A DNA stretch of 64,000 bases from an uncultured Psychrobacter sp. (GCF_947500265.1 NZ_CANMRN010000010.1:1-64000); one strand, 5' to 3'. Numbered from the stretch's first letter, positions 8,679-18,652 are shown. Made by a program: numbers and translations. Notes: generated by a model from the sequence alone, not told the origin.

Positions 8679-10127
8679 CTAACTATCTTTACGTTGACCT
8701 ATTGCTTGACCGATGATGCTAGCCAGTTGCTCAGCAATTTTATCTTTACTGTTCTTCTCAAGTGTTACCGCGTCACGCTCATAGCGCTCAGAGAAAAACA
8801 CCTGCATCGCATTGTCATCACTGGCAAAACCGATATCTGCACGTGAGACATCATTGCAAGCAATCATATCCAAATCTTTTGCGACCAACTTACCACGGGC
8901 ATAACGCTCGACATCTTGCGTCTCTGCTGCAAAGCCGACGACAAATAGCTCTGGATGTGCCAGAGAAATCGTCGCTAGAATATCAGGGTTTTTAACCAGA
9001 CTGAGCGTCATGGCATCTTGTGTCTTTTTGATTTTTTGCGGTGCGGCTTCTTCCGTACGATAATCTGCCACGGCGGCGGTCGCAATAAAGATATCTGCTT
9101 TCACAAATTGGTTGTCATCATAAGACTGTAGCAAGTCATTATAGTTATGATCATGGTCGCTTACATCGTCATCACCGCAACCACAGTCGCCATGATGATG
9201 TTCGCGAGAATGGGTATGGTTATGAGAGTGATCGTGTTCATGAGAATGGGTATGGTTATGAGAGTGATCGTGTTCATGAGAATGGTCATGCTCATCTTCA
9301 AGGACAAATTGAAGCTCGCTATGCGTACCTTCCACACATTGCTGCGCCGCTATCAGCATATCTTGGGCAGACAGCACATCGATTCTTGTGACATTAAGCG
9401 GCGTGGGCAATGCCACTTTACCACCAGCGATTAAGACAACGTCTGCACCAGCAGCCACGCAGGCACGTGCCAATGCAAAGCCCATTTTTCCTGAAGAGTG
9501 ATTAGACAAATAACGCACAGGGTCAATCGCCTCTACGGTTGGACCAGCGATAATGACTACTCTTTTGCCTGCCAGTAATTGCGGCGTCGTATTCATCGCT
9601 ATGAACAGTAACACCTCATCCAATAATTGCTCAGGCTCAGGCAATCGCCCTGCTCCGACATCACCGCACGCTTGCTCACCGCTAGCTGGTTGGATAATTT
9701 GATAATTCATATCGCGCAATGTTTGCACGTTTAGGTTGACTGCTGGATGCGCCCACATCTGCTGATTCATGGCAGGAGCAATAATGACTGGCGCAGTAGT
9801 GGCAAGGCACACTGTGGTCAATAGATCATCAGCCATCCCCATGGCCAGACGCGCAAGCGTATTGGCTGAAGCAGGTGCAATCACGATTAAGTCGGCCCAT
9901 TTAGCCAGCTCAATATGCCCCATGCCTGCCTCGGCTTGCTCATCAAGCAACGAGACATGCACTTCGTTACCCGTCAATGCTTGTAGCGTCAGCGGTGTGA
10001 TAAATGCTTGTGCACCCGTCGTCATGATAACGCGCACATCAAAGCCTGCCTTGACTAACAAGCGGGCAAATATAGCAGATTTATAAGCGGCGATACCGCC
10101 AGTAATAGCAAGCACAATATTGGACAT
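8679..10127 (-). CDS. coaBC: Bifunctional phosphopantothenoylcysteine decarboxylase / phosphopantothenate-cysteine ligase, with His-rich insert
   Basis: Catalyses the two steps from 4'-phosphopantothenate to 4'-phosphopantetheine in coenzyme A synthesis. The N-terminal flavoprotein CoaC half has the catalytic His71 in GHIELAKWAD, Asn121 in APAMN and the clamp ACGDVGAGRLPEPE. The CoaB half starts near AGPTVEAIDPVRYLSNHSSGKMG and has the PQKIKKT lysine motif. At 482 residues it is roughly 75 longer than usual. The extra length is an insert at about 270-340, just before ADIFIATAAVADYR, with 19 His, two Cys and many Asp. The enzyme motifs flanking the insert are intact. It is divergent from radC, the same arrangement as dfp/radC in E. 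coli. Confidence 0.96.
   Translation of the reverse strand: MSNIVLAITGGIAAYKSAIFARLLVKAGFDVRVIMTTGAQAFITPLTLQALTGNEVHVSLLDEQAEAGMGHIELAKWADLIVIAPASANTLARLAMGMADDLLTTVCLATTAPVIIAPAMNQQMWAHPAVNLNVQTLRDMNYQIIQPASGEQACGDVGAGRLPEPEQLLDEVLLFIAMNTTPQLLAGKRVVIIAGPTVEAIDPVRYLSNHSSGKMGFALARACVAAGADVVLIAGGKVALPTPLNVTRIDVLSAQDMLIAAQQCVEGTHSELQFVLEDEHDHSHEHDHSHNHTHSHEHDHSHNHTHSREHHHGDCGCGDDDVSDHDHNYNDLLQSYDDNQFVKADIFIATAAVADYRTEEAAPQKIKKTQDAMTLSLVKNPDILATISLAHPELFVVGFAAETQDVERYARGKLVAKDLDMIACNDVSRADIGFASDDNAMQVFFSERYERDAVTLEKNSKDKIAEQLASIIGQAIGQRKDS
9206..9285 (-). repeat. 36-bp tandem repeat encoding a His-rich 12-residue repeat inside coaBC
   Basis: A 36-bp unit starting at 9206 is repeated perfectly at 9242. 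A third copy begins at 9278 and keeps only the first eight bases unchanged. On the minus strand each unit encodes a 12-residue block in which every second residue is His (pattern HEHDHSHNHTHS). Because 36 is a multiple of three, copy-number change keeps the frame. Confidence 0.95.
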
Positions 10128-10255
10128 AAGCGTGGCATCAACAAAAAAGTGAAAAGATAAAATTGCGCTTATAGTAACAATTATGAGATAAATTGGGTAA
10201 GATTTTCCGTATCTATCTCAGATAACGAGTACCAACCCATTTTCAAGGAGTGACA

Positions 10256-10939
10256 ATGGCGATCAAAGACTGGCACGAGGATGACAGGCCACGCGAAAAA
10301 CTTTTAAAATTTGGTGCAGCTCATTTGTCCGATGCCGAGATACTGGCCATATTTTTGCGTACGGGTACTCAGTCTCAATCAGCGATTGAATTAGCGCGGC
10401 ATTTGATTGATCAGTTTGGTAGCTTAGCTGAGCTATTAGCCGCCCCTCAAAAGACGGTTCTTGCCTGCCATGGTATTGGCCCTGCAAAGTACGCCCAAAT
10501 ATTAGCCTCACTTGAGATGGGTACGCGCTATCTGGATAGCCAACTCAAAACTGGGCAAGCACTCGGCCGCTCCCAAACGGTCAAAGACTATATCAGTACT
10601 CAGTTGCGCGGTGAGCATCGTGAAGTATTTGCGGTACTCTGTCTAGACAATGCTCTAAACCTTTTAAACTTCGAGATACTATTTACTGGTGGTATCTCAT
10701 CATGCTCGGTATGCATCAAGCACGTACTTCGACATGCACTAAGCCATGCTGCTAGCCAACTTATCATCGCGCATAATCATCCTCATACCGATTCCAAGCC
10801 ATCAACGGCAGATAATTTATTGACCTATGAGCTAAAAAAAGCCTGTGACCTGTTAGACATCTCGCTTGTCGATCACATCATCGTCGGACGTAACGACACT
10901 TTGTCTTATGCCGAGAGCTGCCTTGCCCCTTTTAGCTAA
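10256..10939 (+). CDS. radC: RadC family JAB/MPN-domain protein
   Basis: A 227-residue protein with an N-terminal helix-hairpin-helix-like region (LACHGIGPAKYAQ) and a C-terminal JAMM metalloprotease-fold domain. The metal motif reads HNHPHTDSKPSTAD, with both His and the Asp present. Despite its name, RadC is no longer thought to be a core recombination-repair factor; its role is unclear. I chose the ATG at 10256 because AAGGAG ends five bases before it; the GTG at 10250 overlaps that ribosome site. It is divergent from coaBC. Confidence 0.93.
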   Translation: MAIKDWHEDDRPREKLLKFGAAHLSDAEILAIFLRTGTQSQSAIELARHLIDQFGSLAELLAAPQKTVLACHGIGPAKYAQILASLEMGTRYLDSQLKTGQALGRSQTVKDYISTQLRGEHREVFAVLCLDNALNLLNFEILFTGGISSCSVCIKHVLRHALSHAASQLIIAHNHPHTDSKPSTADNLLTYELKKACDLLDISLVDHIIVGRNDTLSYAESCLAPFS

Positions 10940-11287
10940 CTTTTTGGCTAGTTTTCGATAATAGCTAGCTATGTAACCCACATGTCTGTTTGGAAAACCT
11001 GTAAACAATTGTGTTTGATACATATCATCGACAGAGCGTAGCATTTTGGCTCTTGATAGTTATCGACAACTGTTTCATATTAGTAGCCATTCTTGCCATT
11101 TATTTGTCAATTACTTACTAGACCGTTAATACTAGTACTTAAGAAACTTAGAACCGAGCATCTAAAGATTAATAAATCATTCGACATATTTATAAATAGT
11201 AAGTGGCAAGACAAAAAATAATTATAGTTAGCTTATTTACTTACGTACTTTTCGCATTTCTTATTCAGTGTTTTAAAGGAGATAGTC
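10940..11287. other. Intergenic region between radC and fadE
   Basis: No gene is visible here. An inverted repeat AAACA-ATTG-TGTTT lies at 11003-11016, which might bind a regulator of fadE. The arms do not fit the PsrA spacing known from Pseudomonas, so I leave it unassigned. A clear AAAGGAG ribosome site for fadE lies at 11276-11282. Confidence 0.4.
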
Positions 11288-14218
11288 ATGGCAATTGGCT
11301 TGTTTATTTTGGCAGTCATCATTCAGTTAGCCGTGGTCTTGGCCATCTTTTTGTTGTCCTTATCACGGGTCACCGGTAGCATCGTCGCCCTGATTACGGT
11401 TATCGTCACCGCAATTATCAGCCCATGGTCGCTCATTTTGGGTATACCAATGGCATTACTGTGCTTGGTCTTACTCGTTGGACCGCTTCGCCAATCGTTA
11501 ATCACTAAGCCTGTATATAAAGCGCTGGGCGGTGCGATGCCGAGTATGAGTGATACAGAACGTGAAGCGCTTGATGCGGGTACTAGCTGGTGGGAAAAAG
11601 AGCTGTTTATGGGTGCACCGAACTGGGATACCTTTGCCAATTATCCTTATCCGCAGCTCTCAGAAGAAGAGCAGAGTTTCATCGATAATGAAGTAGAAAC
11701 CTTATGTGCCATGCTTGATGAATGGCAAATCCAGCATAAAGATAAAGACCTATCACCTGAGGCATGGCAATTTATTAAAAGTAATGGTTTCTTAGGTTTA
11801 ATCATTCCAAAAGAATTTGGCGGCTTAGAATTTAGCTCTTATGCGCAGAGCCGTGTAATGAGCAAGATTGCTTCGCGCTCGCCGACTGCCGCTGTGACCT
11901 GTATGGTTCCCAACTCGCTCGGCCCTGGTGAGCTATTGATGCACTATGGTACAGACGAGCAAAAGCAGCGCTGGTTGCCAGGTCTTGCAAAAGGTGACGA
12001 AGTACCTTGCTTTGGTTTAACTGGGCCCGAAGCGGGCTCTGATGCAGGTGCCATTCCTGATACAGGTGTGGTCTGTTACGGTATGCACGAAGGCGAGCAA
12101 GTGCTTGGCCTACGCATGAACTTCTCTAAACGCTGGATTACCCTAGCACCTGTCGCTACTGTGGTTGGTCTAGCATTCAAAATGCATGATCCAGAAGGTC
12201 TGCTTGGCAATCCTGAAAAAACTGACTACGGTATTACTTGTGCCCTCGTTCCAGCTAACCACGAAGGTGTCGTAACAGGGCCACGTCATAATCCAATTGG
12301 CTCCCCATTTATGAATGGTACAGTCGATGGCAAAGATGTTTTTATTCCATTAGATTACATCATTGGTGGCGTCGAGAACGCTGGTCGAGGTTGGCGTATG
12401 CTGATGGAATGCTTGGGCGTTGGTCGAGGTATCTCTCTGCCTGCTTTGTCGACATCAGCCAGTGAAATGACTTACCTATCTGTCGGCGCATTCGCAAAAG
12501 TTCGCGAACAGTTCAAGATATCAGTAGGTAAATTTGAAGGTGTACAAGACGCTACTAGCCGTATGGCGAGTAACACTTATATGTTAGAAGCGTTCCGACA
12601 TTTGGTCACTTGCGGATTAAACCAAGGTGGCACGCCCTCAGTCATGACTGCCATGGCCAAATACTATGCGACTGAAACCATGCGTAGCGTCGTCAACGAC
12701 GGTATGGATGTGGTCGGTGGTCGTGCTGTGCAAATGGGTCCGCGCAACTTCTTAGCGACACCTTATCAGGCGATTCCTGTTTCTATCACTGTCGAAGGCG
12801 CCAACATTTTGACCCGCTCGCTCATGATCTTTGGTCAAGGTGCGATGCGCTGTCATCCTTATTTATTCGACGAGCTTCAGTTACTACAAAGCGAAGACAA
12901 ATCGGCTGCTACTGAAAAATTCGATACCCTTTTCTTTAAGCATTTAGGCTACACGTTTAACCGTGGTGCAAAAGCCTTTGTCGCAGGTTATATCGGTGGT
13001 AGCGATAAAGCCCCGAGTTTCGCAGATGCTTTTACCCGTCCCTACTACAAACATATCAACCGTTTAAGTGCGAGCTTTGCCCTAACTGCTGATATGGCAT
13101 TAGGACTACTAGCAGGAGACTTAAAGCGTAAAGAGATGCTCTCTGGTCGTTTAGCAGATATCCATAGTCATCTATTTATTGCGACTGCTATTTTGCAATT
13201 CTATGAGCATGGTAGTAAATCAGAATCTGAGCGATTGCATGCCGAAGTTGCGCTACAAAACAGCTTGTATATAATTCAAGAAGCCTTTGTGTCATTCTTC
13301 GCTAACTTCCCGAATCGTATGGCAGCCAATGTGGTTAGCTTTGTGACTTTCCCAAGTGGACGTATCTTCACCCCAGCAAGCGATGAGCTAAAACGCCAAT
13401 TAGGTGATACTTTCATGGATGATTTTGCAGCCAACCCGTTCCGCGATTATCTAAAAACAATGGTTTATTACAACACAGATGCAGACGATGTGACTGGTCG
13501 TATGGAACATGCTTATCAGACGTTGGTCGAAATCGAACCATTGTGGCAGAAGTTCAAAAAGGCAGAGCATCAAGACAGCTTTGAAGGTCTAACCTTTGAA
13601 GATCATGTGGTGCATGCCAGTCAAAATGGTGGCATTACCGAAGAAGAGGCAGAAGTTCTGATTCAATATAACGCCATGCGTTTTGATTCATTATTGACTG
13701 ATACGTTTGACGAGCATCTATCGGAAGCGCTAGAACGTGACAATCCGCATGCGCTTGAAAATGCGGTTCATCAACTGACTGATTACGCACAGCTAAAAAG
13801 ACAAGCTCAGAGTGAAAACGGTATCGCTGTGGATACCGATGCATCTGCCGTTGATGAGCTAGCCACTAACGAACCAACTATTAACGATCTAGACAGTCCT
13901 GCAAATACAGAAAACCATACTGGCGATGCCAATCCTAATCATGGTTATGAAAGTGATGGCGATGTAGAGTTGGTCAGTGAGCAAGATACTGTCAAAGAAG
14001 TAAATTCGCAGACAGATTTTGAAGAGTCAAAGCCTGAGATAGAGGCACTCGATCATCGACATCGTGATGCTGAATCACATCTTAACGAGCGTATGGGCAA
14101 TAATCATAATCGTCATATTGCACCACCTGACGAGATCAATACTGAAGTAAGTGATAATGATATCAAACCTTTAGAGCGCCAATCACCTTTGTCACGCGAA
14201 GAAGACGATAAGGTTTAA
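11288..14218 (+). CDS. fadE: Acyl-CoA dehydrogenase FadE with acidic C-terminal extension
   Basis: FAD-dependent enzyme for the first step of fatty acid beta-oxidation. Two hydrophobic segments occupy residues about 1-75. The dehydrogenase domain follows, with FGLTGPEAGSDAG in the acyl-CoA/FAD region and ITVEGANILTRSLMIFGQGA further on. A C-terminal DUF1974-type region of FadE extends to about 835. The protein has 976 residues against about 814 in E. coli; the surplus is a tail from about 838 rich in Asp, Glu, Asn, Ser and His and probably disordered. Start is supported by AAAGGAG. A strong terminator follows. It is expected to work with the two FadD ligases at the other end of this window. 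Confidence 0.94.
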   Translation: MAIGLFILAVIIQLAVVLAIFLLSLSRVTGSIVALITVIVTAIISPWSLILGIPMALLCLVLLVGPLRQSLITKPVYKALGGAMPSMSDTEREALDAGTSWWEKELFMGAPNWDTFANYPYPQLSEEEQSFIDNEVETLCAMLDEWQIQHKDKDLSPEAWQFIKSNGFLGLIIPKEFGGLEFSSYAQSRVMSKIASRSPTAAVTCMVPNSLGPGELLMHYGTDEQKQRWLPGLAKGDEVPCFGLTGPEAGSDAGAIPDTGVVCYGMHEGEQVLGLRMNFSKRWITLAPVATVVGLAFKMHDPEGLLGNPEKTDYGITCALVPANHEGVVTGPRHNPIGSPFMNGTVDGKDVFIPLDYIIGGVENAGRGWRMLMECLGVGRGISLPALSTSASEMTYLSVGAFAKVREQFKISVGKFEGVQDATSRMASNTYMLEAFRHLVTCGLNQGGTPSVMTAMAKYYATETMRSVVNDGMDVVGGRAVQMGPRNFLATPYQAIPVSITVEGANILTRSLMIFGQGAMRCHPYLFDELQLLQSEDKSAATEKFDTLFFKHLGYTFNRGAKAFVAGYIGGSDKAPSFADAFTRPYYKHINRLSASFALTADMALGLLAGDLKRKEMLSGRLADIHSHLFIATAILQFYEHGSKSESERLHAEVALQNSLYIIQEAFVSFFANFPNRMAANVVSFVTFPSGRIFTPASDELKRQLGDTFMDDFAANPFRDYLKTMVYYNTDADDVTGRMEHAYQTLVEIEPLWQKFKKAEHQDSFEGLTFEDHVVHASQNGGITEEEAEVLIQYNAMRFDSLLTDTFDEHLSEALERDNPHALENAVHQLTDYAQLKRQAQSENGIAVDTDASAVDELATNEPTINDLDSPANTENHTGDANPNHGYESDGDVELVSEQDTVKEVNSQTDFEESKPEIEALDHRHRDAESHLNERMGNNHNRHIAPPDEINTEVSDNDIKPLERQSPLSREEDDKV

Positions 14219-14295
14219 TGGTCTATTCTGTTTTTAATATTGCTATTAGAAACTCAGTATTATTAGATTTTATAATAAAACTTTCACTTCTTATT

Positions 14296-14332
14296 AGCCA
14301 GACTATCTATAAACGATAGTCTGGCTTTTTTT
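14296..14332 (+). terminator. Intrinsic terminator after fadE
   Basis: A perfect 12-bp stem, AGCCAGACTATC/GATAGTCTGGCT, with a seven-base loop and a run of seven T. Confidence 0.92.
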
Positions 14333-14458
14333 GGTCTATTGAAAATTTTAAGCTTAATTAATCATATTCCTTTCTCTACATTTTGGTAATTTGAAATCAA
14401 TGGTTCAATATCAATAGTTTGATATATTTACTTACCCTAAAAACTCTTTCATGAATAT

Positions 14459-14480
14459 TTTGTTTCATATGGGAAACAAA
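14459..14480. promoter_or_regulatory. Operator-like 8-bp inverted repeat upstream of symporter gene
   Basis: TTTGTTTC at 14459-14466 and GAAACAAA at 14473-14480 are exact reverse complements around a six-base spacer. The element lies between the fadE terminator and the symporter start, about 250 bp upstream of its ATG, so the symporter is the likely target. An A/T-rich promoter-like stretch follows immediately. The binding factor is unknown. No other structure is evident in the 14333-14734 gap. Confidence 0.55.
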
Positions 14481-14734
14481 CCGTTTAGAATAAATATTGA
14501 CTATATTATGGGCACATAGTTGTAACGAGGAATGTACATTTAGAATAAAATCAGAAAAAAAATCTTGCAGTGCCCTTAGCTATTCTTTTATATTGTCCAC
14601 GAAAATGTGACATCGAGCGACAATCACGGGAACTTAATAGTCATAACAAGCTTTGTAGTAAGGCTGATAAGTACAATCAGGTTGGCTAATGAACACTTAC
14701 TATAAAGCTGTTATGCACACAAAGGATATGAATT

Positions 14735-16111
14735 ATGTGGAAGAATTTGGGACTGACGGGCAAGATCATTGTTGCCATGGTGCTCGGTATTGGACTGGGC
14801 CTATTTCTAAACTACTCAGGATTGAACGGCGAAGGTGGCTTTGTTAACACTTACATCACCAATGGCTTCCTTGCCATTGTTGGTAAACTATTTGTCAACT
14901 CGCTAAAAATGTTGGTCGTACCTTTGGTGCTTATCTCACTGATTTGCGGTGTATGCGGTATTGGTGATATTCGCCTACTTGGACGTATTGGTACCAAAAC
15001 GTTCATTATTTATATGATAACCACTGCACTCGCTATTGCGACTGCGATTGGTCTTGGCTCGCTATTCGGTATCGGTAAAGGCATGAATATCGGAACGGAA
15101 GCCGAGTTTGAAGCAGCGTCAGCGCCGCCTCTACTTGATGTATTCTCTAACATCATCCCATCGAACCCCATCAGTGCGATGGCAAATGGCGATATGTTAT
15201 CGATCATCTTCTTTGCTATTTTGATCGGTGTCAGTATCTTGATGGTAGGTAAACCTGCCAAAGGCTTAGTGCAGAGCCTAGAGCTGATCAACGAAGTTAT
15301 CTTAAAGATGGTCACGATTATCATGAACCTTGCACCATATGGTGTATTTGCGCTATTGACCAAAGCAATGGCAGAGCTAGGTTTAGACTTGATTTGGTCA
15401 CTACTTGGCTATGTCGCGGTATTGGTCGGTTCATTGGCCTTCCACTTCTTTATCACCATGATGATTGTACTAAAAGTGTCTTCAGGCTTGTCTATCAAGA
15501 CGTTCTTGGCAAAAATGCGTGAAGTACAGATCTTCGCTTTTAGTACCTCAAGCTCAAACGCGACGATTCCTATTACCTTGCGTACGGTTACCAAGCGTAT
15601 GGGTGTAAACAATTCAGTTGCGTCGTTCACTGTTCCTTTTGGTGCTACCATCAATATGGATGGTACGGCCATTATGCAGGGTACTGCGACCATCTTTATT
15701 GCCAATATTTACGGCATTGATTTGGGCGTGACCGAATACTTAACCGTCATCTTGATGTCAGTACTGGCGTCTGTTGGTACGGCTGGTGTGCCTGGTGTTG
15801 GTCTAATCATGCTATCTATGGTATTTGCTCAAGTGGGTCTACCAATCGAAGGTATCGGTCTAATCTTAGGTGTGGATCGTATCCTTGATATGTTACGTAC
15901 TGCTGTAAACGTCGGTGGTGATGCTGCTGTTACTACTATCGTGGCAAAATCAGAAGGCAAAATGGATCTGGCTATTTACAACGATCCTAACGCTGGTGCA
16001 AAAGATGTATTTGATGGTCATATCGATGAAGATAATGAGCGTGAGTTCTCTGAAGTCTTTAGTGATGGCATCATGGGTAGTGAATACGATGATGTTGATC
16101 GTCGCCGCTAA
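14735..16111 (+). CDS. Dicarboxylate/amino acid:cation symporter (DAACS family)
   Basis: A 458-residue sodium- or proton-coupled transporter of the GltP/DctA/SstT family, expected to take up glutamate, aspartate, serine/threonine or C4-dicarboxylates. Eight membrane spans are followed by re-entrant loops. The Ser-rich motif STSSSNATIPITL and the NMDGTAIMQG motif of the cation/substrate site are present, as is the late loop segment GTAGVPGVGLIML. The acidic cytoplasmic tail of about 45 residues is not part of the core fold. An AAGGAT ribosome site precedes the ATG. Sequence alone does not decide the substrate. Confidence 0.9.
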   Translation: MWKNLGLTGKIIVAMVLGIGLGLFLNYSGLNGEGGFVNTYITNGFLAIVGKLFVNSLKMLVVPLVLISLICGVCGIGDIRLLGRIGTKTFIIYMITTALAIATAIGLGSLFGIGKGMNIGTEAEFEAASAPPLLDVFSNIIPSNPISAMANGDMLSIIFFAILIGVSILMVGKPAKGLVQSLELINEVILKMVTIIMNLAPYGVFALLTKAMAELGLDLIWSLLGYVAVLVGSLAFHFFITMMIVLKVSSGLSIKTFLAKMREVQIFAFSTSSSNATIPITLRTVTKRMGVNNSVASFTVPFGATINMDGTAIMQGTATIFIANIYGIDLGVTEYLTVILMSVLASVGTAGVPGVGLIMLSMVFAQVGLPIEGIGLILGVDRILDMLRTAVNVGGDAAVTTIVAKSEGKMDLAIYNDPNAGAKDVFDGHIDEDNEREFSEVFSDGIMGSEYDDVDRRR

Positions 16112-16148
16112 CCCACTCCTGCTAGATAGAAGTACATAAAATAAAAAA

Positions 16149-16176
16149 CCTCAGTCAAGTTGGCTGAGGTTTTTTT
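16149..16176. terminator. Bidirectional terminator between symporter and TauE/SafE gene
   Basis: Stem CCTCAGTCAA pairing with TTGGCTGAGG (one G-T pair), flanked by AAAAAA on the left and TTTTTTT on the right, so it can act on both converging transcripts. Confidence 0.88.
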
Positions 16177-16229
16177 ATGATTAATAATCAGTAAATAATA
16201 ATGGTTGATACGGTTCTATCAATAGCTGA

Positions 16230-16985
16230 TTAGCCAAACACGTACTTGGTCAACATCGCCAGACAGACCAGTACAATCACTGGACGAATCAATTTGCTAC
16301 CGCCTTTAACCACCATATGCGAGCCAAAATAAGCACCGATGGTTTGTCCAACCATCATCGCTAGCCCCACTTTCCACAGTACGTTGCCACCCAAAATAAA
16401 GAAGATTAACGAACCGATATTGGTCGATAAGTTCAATACTTTTGCCGCGCCTGTTGCTTCGATAATTTGACGACCACGTAATGCTACATTGCCAAGCGCA
16501 AAAAACATCCCAGTACCTGGACCGATATAACCATCATAAAAACCAATCAACGGTGCCACGACTTTTTGCCATTTGCCCTCTGAGATACGCGGGGCAGCCT
16601 CTACCTCACCTAATCTAGGGGCAAATAATGTATAGATACCGATAGCCGCGATTAAAAATGGAATCACCTTTTCAAGCAAGTCAGGTGGTGACATCTGTAC
16701 AGCGATGGTGCCGATAACGGAACCAATAAAAGCGGCGATGATAGCTACTTTGATACGTTGCGGTTTGACGACTCCTTTTCTAATCATAGTAATAGACGCC
16801 GCCAGTGCGCCTGATGCCGCTTGCAGTTTATTGGTACCGAGCGTTAATACTGGTGGGATGTTGGCCAGTAGCATGGCAGGGATAGTCAACAACCCGCCGC
16901 CGCCAGCGATAGCATCAATAAATCCTGCCAATGCGGCCACCGCAGTAAGCATTAAAATAATCTCTAACGAGAAAGTTAAGTCCAT
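16230..16985 (-). CDS. TauE/SafE family transporter, YfcA-like
   Basis: A 251-residue inner-membrane protein with about eight spans. It is of the YfcA type: AGFIDAIAGGGGLLTIPAM near the N terminus and GFYDGYIGPGTGMFFALG in the second half, the two duplicated family motifs. The substrate is unknown; relatives move sulfite or sulfonates. I prefer the ATG at 16985 because CAGG lies upstream, over the in-frame TTG at 17000. It is clearly distinct from the other TauE/SafE protein in this window (7816-8607), so this is not a recent duplication. Confidence 0.88.
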   Translation of the reverse strand: MDLTFSLEIILMLTAVAALAGFIDAIAGGGGLLTIPAMLLANIPPVLTLGTNKLQAASGALAASITMIRKGVVKPQRIKVAIIAAFIGSVIGTIAVQMSPPDLLEKVIPFLIAAIGIYTLFAPRLGEVEAAPRISEGKWQKVVAPLIGFYDGYIGPGTGMFFALGNVALRGRQIIEATGAAKVLNLSTNIGSLIFFILGGNVLWKVGLAMMVGQTIGAYFGSHMVVKGGSKLIRPVIVLVCLAMLTKYVFG

Positions 16986-17261
16986 GACACTGACCTGCAA
17001 AATATTATAAGAAGAGAAAAGGCGTTCTGAGATAAGGCTAAAATATCGTTATCGATAAGCTGACAGCTTACCAGTGCTAGCAAAAGCAATAATGACACGT
17101 CGCACAGCGCTGCTCATTATAAAGATAAAACCGTAAAAAAAGCCAAAAACGTAACAAAGTCTGCTAAATTTGTCTAATAACGTTCCGAATATGCTCAGCC
17201 GAATAGCAACTTATTAAAAAGATGTAACGACTTACAACTATTGTGCTCGTCAAATCCTCTT

Positions 17262-17267
17262 TATAAT
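17262..17267 (+). promoter_or_regulatory. Candidate -10 element for nhaA
   Basis: A consensus TATAAT lies 183 bases before the nhaA ATG. Possible -35 hexamers (TTGTGC or TATTGT) lie 15-17 bases upstream but are imperfect. The leader implied is about 175 nt. The remainder of the 464-base gap 16986-17449 shows no gene. Confidence 0.4.
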
Positions 17268-17449
17268 ATTGCTATTGTGAATATAAAAAAGTAGACCGTT
17301 GGCACTGGCTCAACGTATTTTGTTGTCTATATTGATAAGAGTATGAGAAACTGTTTCTGTCTATTTGCTACCTCAAAATTATAGGTAGCGCAGACATTGA
17401 TGGATATTTGAGGTTATTTAGTAAATTGTATTTAGCGAATGAGGATGAT

Positions 17450-18652
17450 ATGGCAATACGAAGGATTAAAGCATTTTTTGAATTTGAGGCAGCAGGCGGT
17501 ATCGTCTTAGCATTGGCTGCCATTGCTGCAATGATCATTGCCAACTCCCCTCTTAATGTTTGGTATGAAGGTTTTATTCATGCACCAGTCGCCATTCAGA
17601 TTGGTGAGTTTGCGATTGCCAAAGATGCTCATCACTGGATCAACGATGGTCTAATGGCGGTTTTCTTTTTCTTGGTTGGATTGGAGCTTAAGCGTGAAGT
17701 ACTCATCGGTGAGCTGTCCAACGTCAAGCAGATAATACTGCCAGCAGGGGCTGCACTCGGCGGTATGATTATGCCGGCGATTGTATATCTGCTCTTTAAC
17801 TACAATGAGCCTGAGTTTTGGAAAGGTTGGGCCATTCCTGCTGCGACAGATATTGCGTTTGCACTCGGTATTTTGAGTCTCTTAGGTAACCGTGTACCCA
17901 ACTCTTTAAAGGTATTTTTGGTCTCTATTGCTATCTTTGATGACATTGGTGCGATTCTGATTATCGCTTTGTTTTACACCAGTGAGTTGTCATTAGAGTC
18001 ATTGGCAGTAGCTGGTCTATGTTTGCCGTTCTTATATGTTCTTAATCGCCGTAACGTTACCAACATCACGCCCTATCTACTCATTGGTCTGATCATGTGG
18101 ATTGCCGTACTCAAGTCTGGTATCCATGCAACATTGGCAGGGGTGGTACTAGCACTGTTTATCCCGATGTTCGACCGCACTGATCCTGAGCACTCTCCGC
18201 TTGAAGAGCTAGAGCACGATCTACACAATACCGTCGCCTTTGGTATTTTGCCAATCTTTGCTTTTGCCAACTCGGGTATCTCTCTCGAAGGCGCAGGTTT
18301 TGCTGAGCTATTCCACTCAGTGCCGCTAGGTATTGCCGCTGGTTTGTTTATTGGTAAGCAGTTAGGCGTCATGATTATGTGTTGGTTAATCTTTAAACTT
18401 GGTATCTCAACCATGCCAAAAGGTATGGACTATAAGCAAATCTACGGCGCAGCTCTATTATGCGGTGTTGGTTTTACCATGAGTTTGTTCATCGGTGGCT
18501 TGGCGTTCGCTGGAGACACCACTATGTTTGATGAGCGCTTAGGTATTATCATGGGTTCAATCGTCTCTGGTATTGCTGGTTACATCATGTTGAAAATGAG
18601 CTTAAAAGACAATGCTAGCGGTACATCGGTCGACTTGACTCGCCCGCATTAA
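17450..18652 (+). CDS. nhaA: Na+/H+ antiporter NhaA
   Basis: A 400-residue inner-membrane antiporter that expels sodium in exchange for protons, important at high pH or salinity. The family signature [18 protein letters not shown] and the ion-binding Asp pair in [11 protein letters not shown] are intact. Twelve hydrophobic segments can be counted. I prefer the ATG at 17450 ([10 protein letters not shown]), which is preceded by GAGG and aligns with the usual start. An upstream in-frame TTG at 17408 would add 14 residues. It stands alone with its own promoter region. Confidence 0.95.
   Translation: MAIRRIKAFFEFEAAGGIVLALAAIAAMIIANSPLNVWYEGFIHAPVAIQIGEFAIAKDAHHWINDGLMAVFFFLVGLELKREVLIGELSNVKQIILPAGAALGGMIMPAIVYLLFNYNEPEFWKGWAIPAATDIAFALGILSLLGNRVPNSLKVFLVSIAIFDDIGAILIIALFYTSELSLESLAVAGLCLPFLYVLNRRNVTNITPYLLIGLIMWIAVLKSGIHATLAGVVLALFIPMFDRTDPEHSPLEELEHDLHNTVAFGILPIFAFANSGISLEGAGFAELFHSVPLGIAAGLFIGKQLGVMIMCWLIFKLGISTMPKGMDYKQIYGAALLCGVGFTMSLFIGGLAFAGDTTMFDERLGIIMGSIVSGIAGYIMLKMSLKDNASGTSVDLTRPH

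Noticed and set aside
9147..9434. A plus-strand ORF rich in Met, Arg and Val opposite the coaBC repeat
   Set aside because: It is the antisense shadow of the His-rich repeat; composition follows directly from that repeat.
11003..11016. AAACA-ATTG-TGTTT as a PsrA-type operator for fadE
   Set aside because: The spacing and arm order do not fit the motif known from Pseudomonas; kept only as an unassigned dyad.
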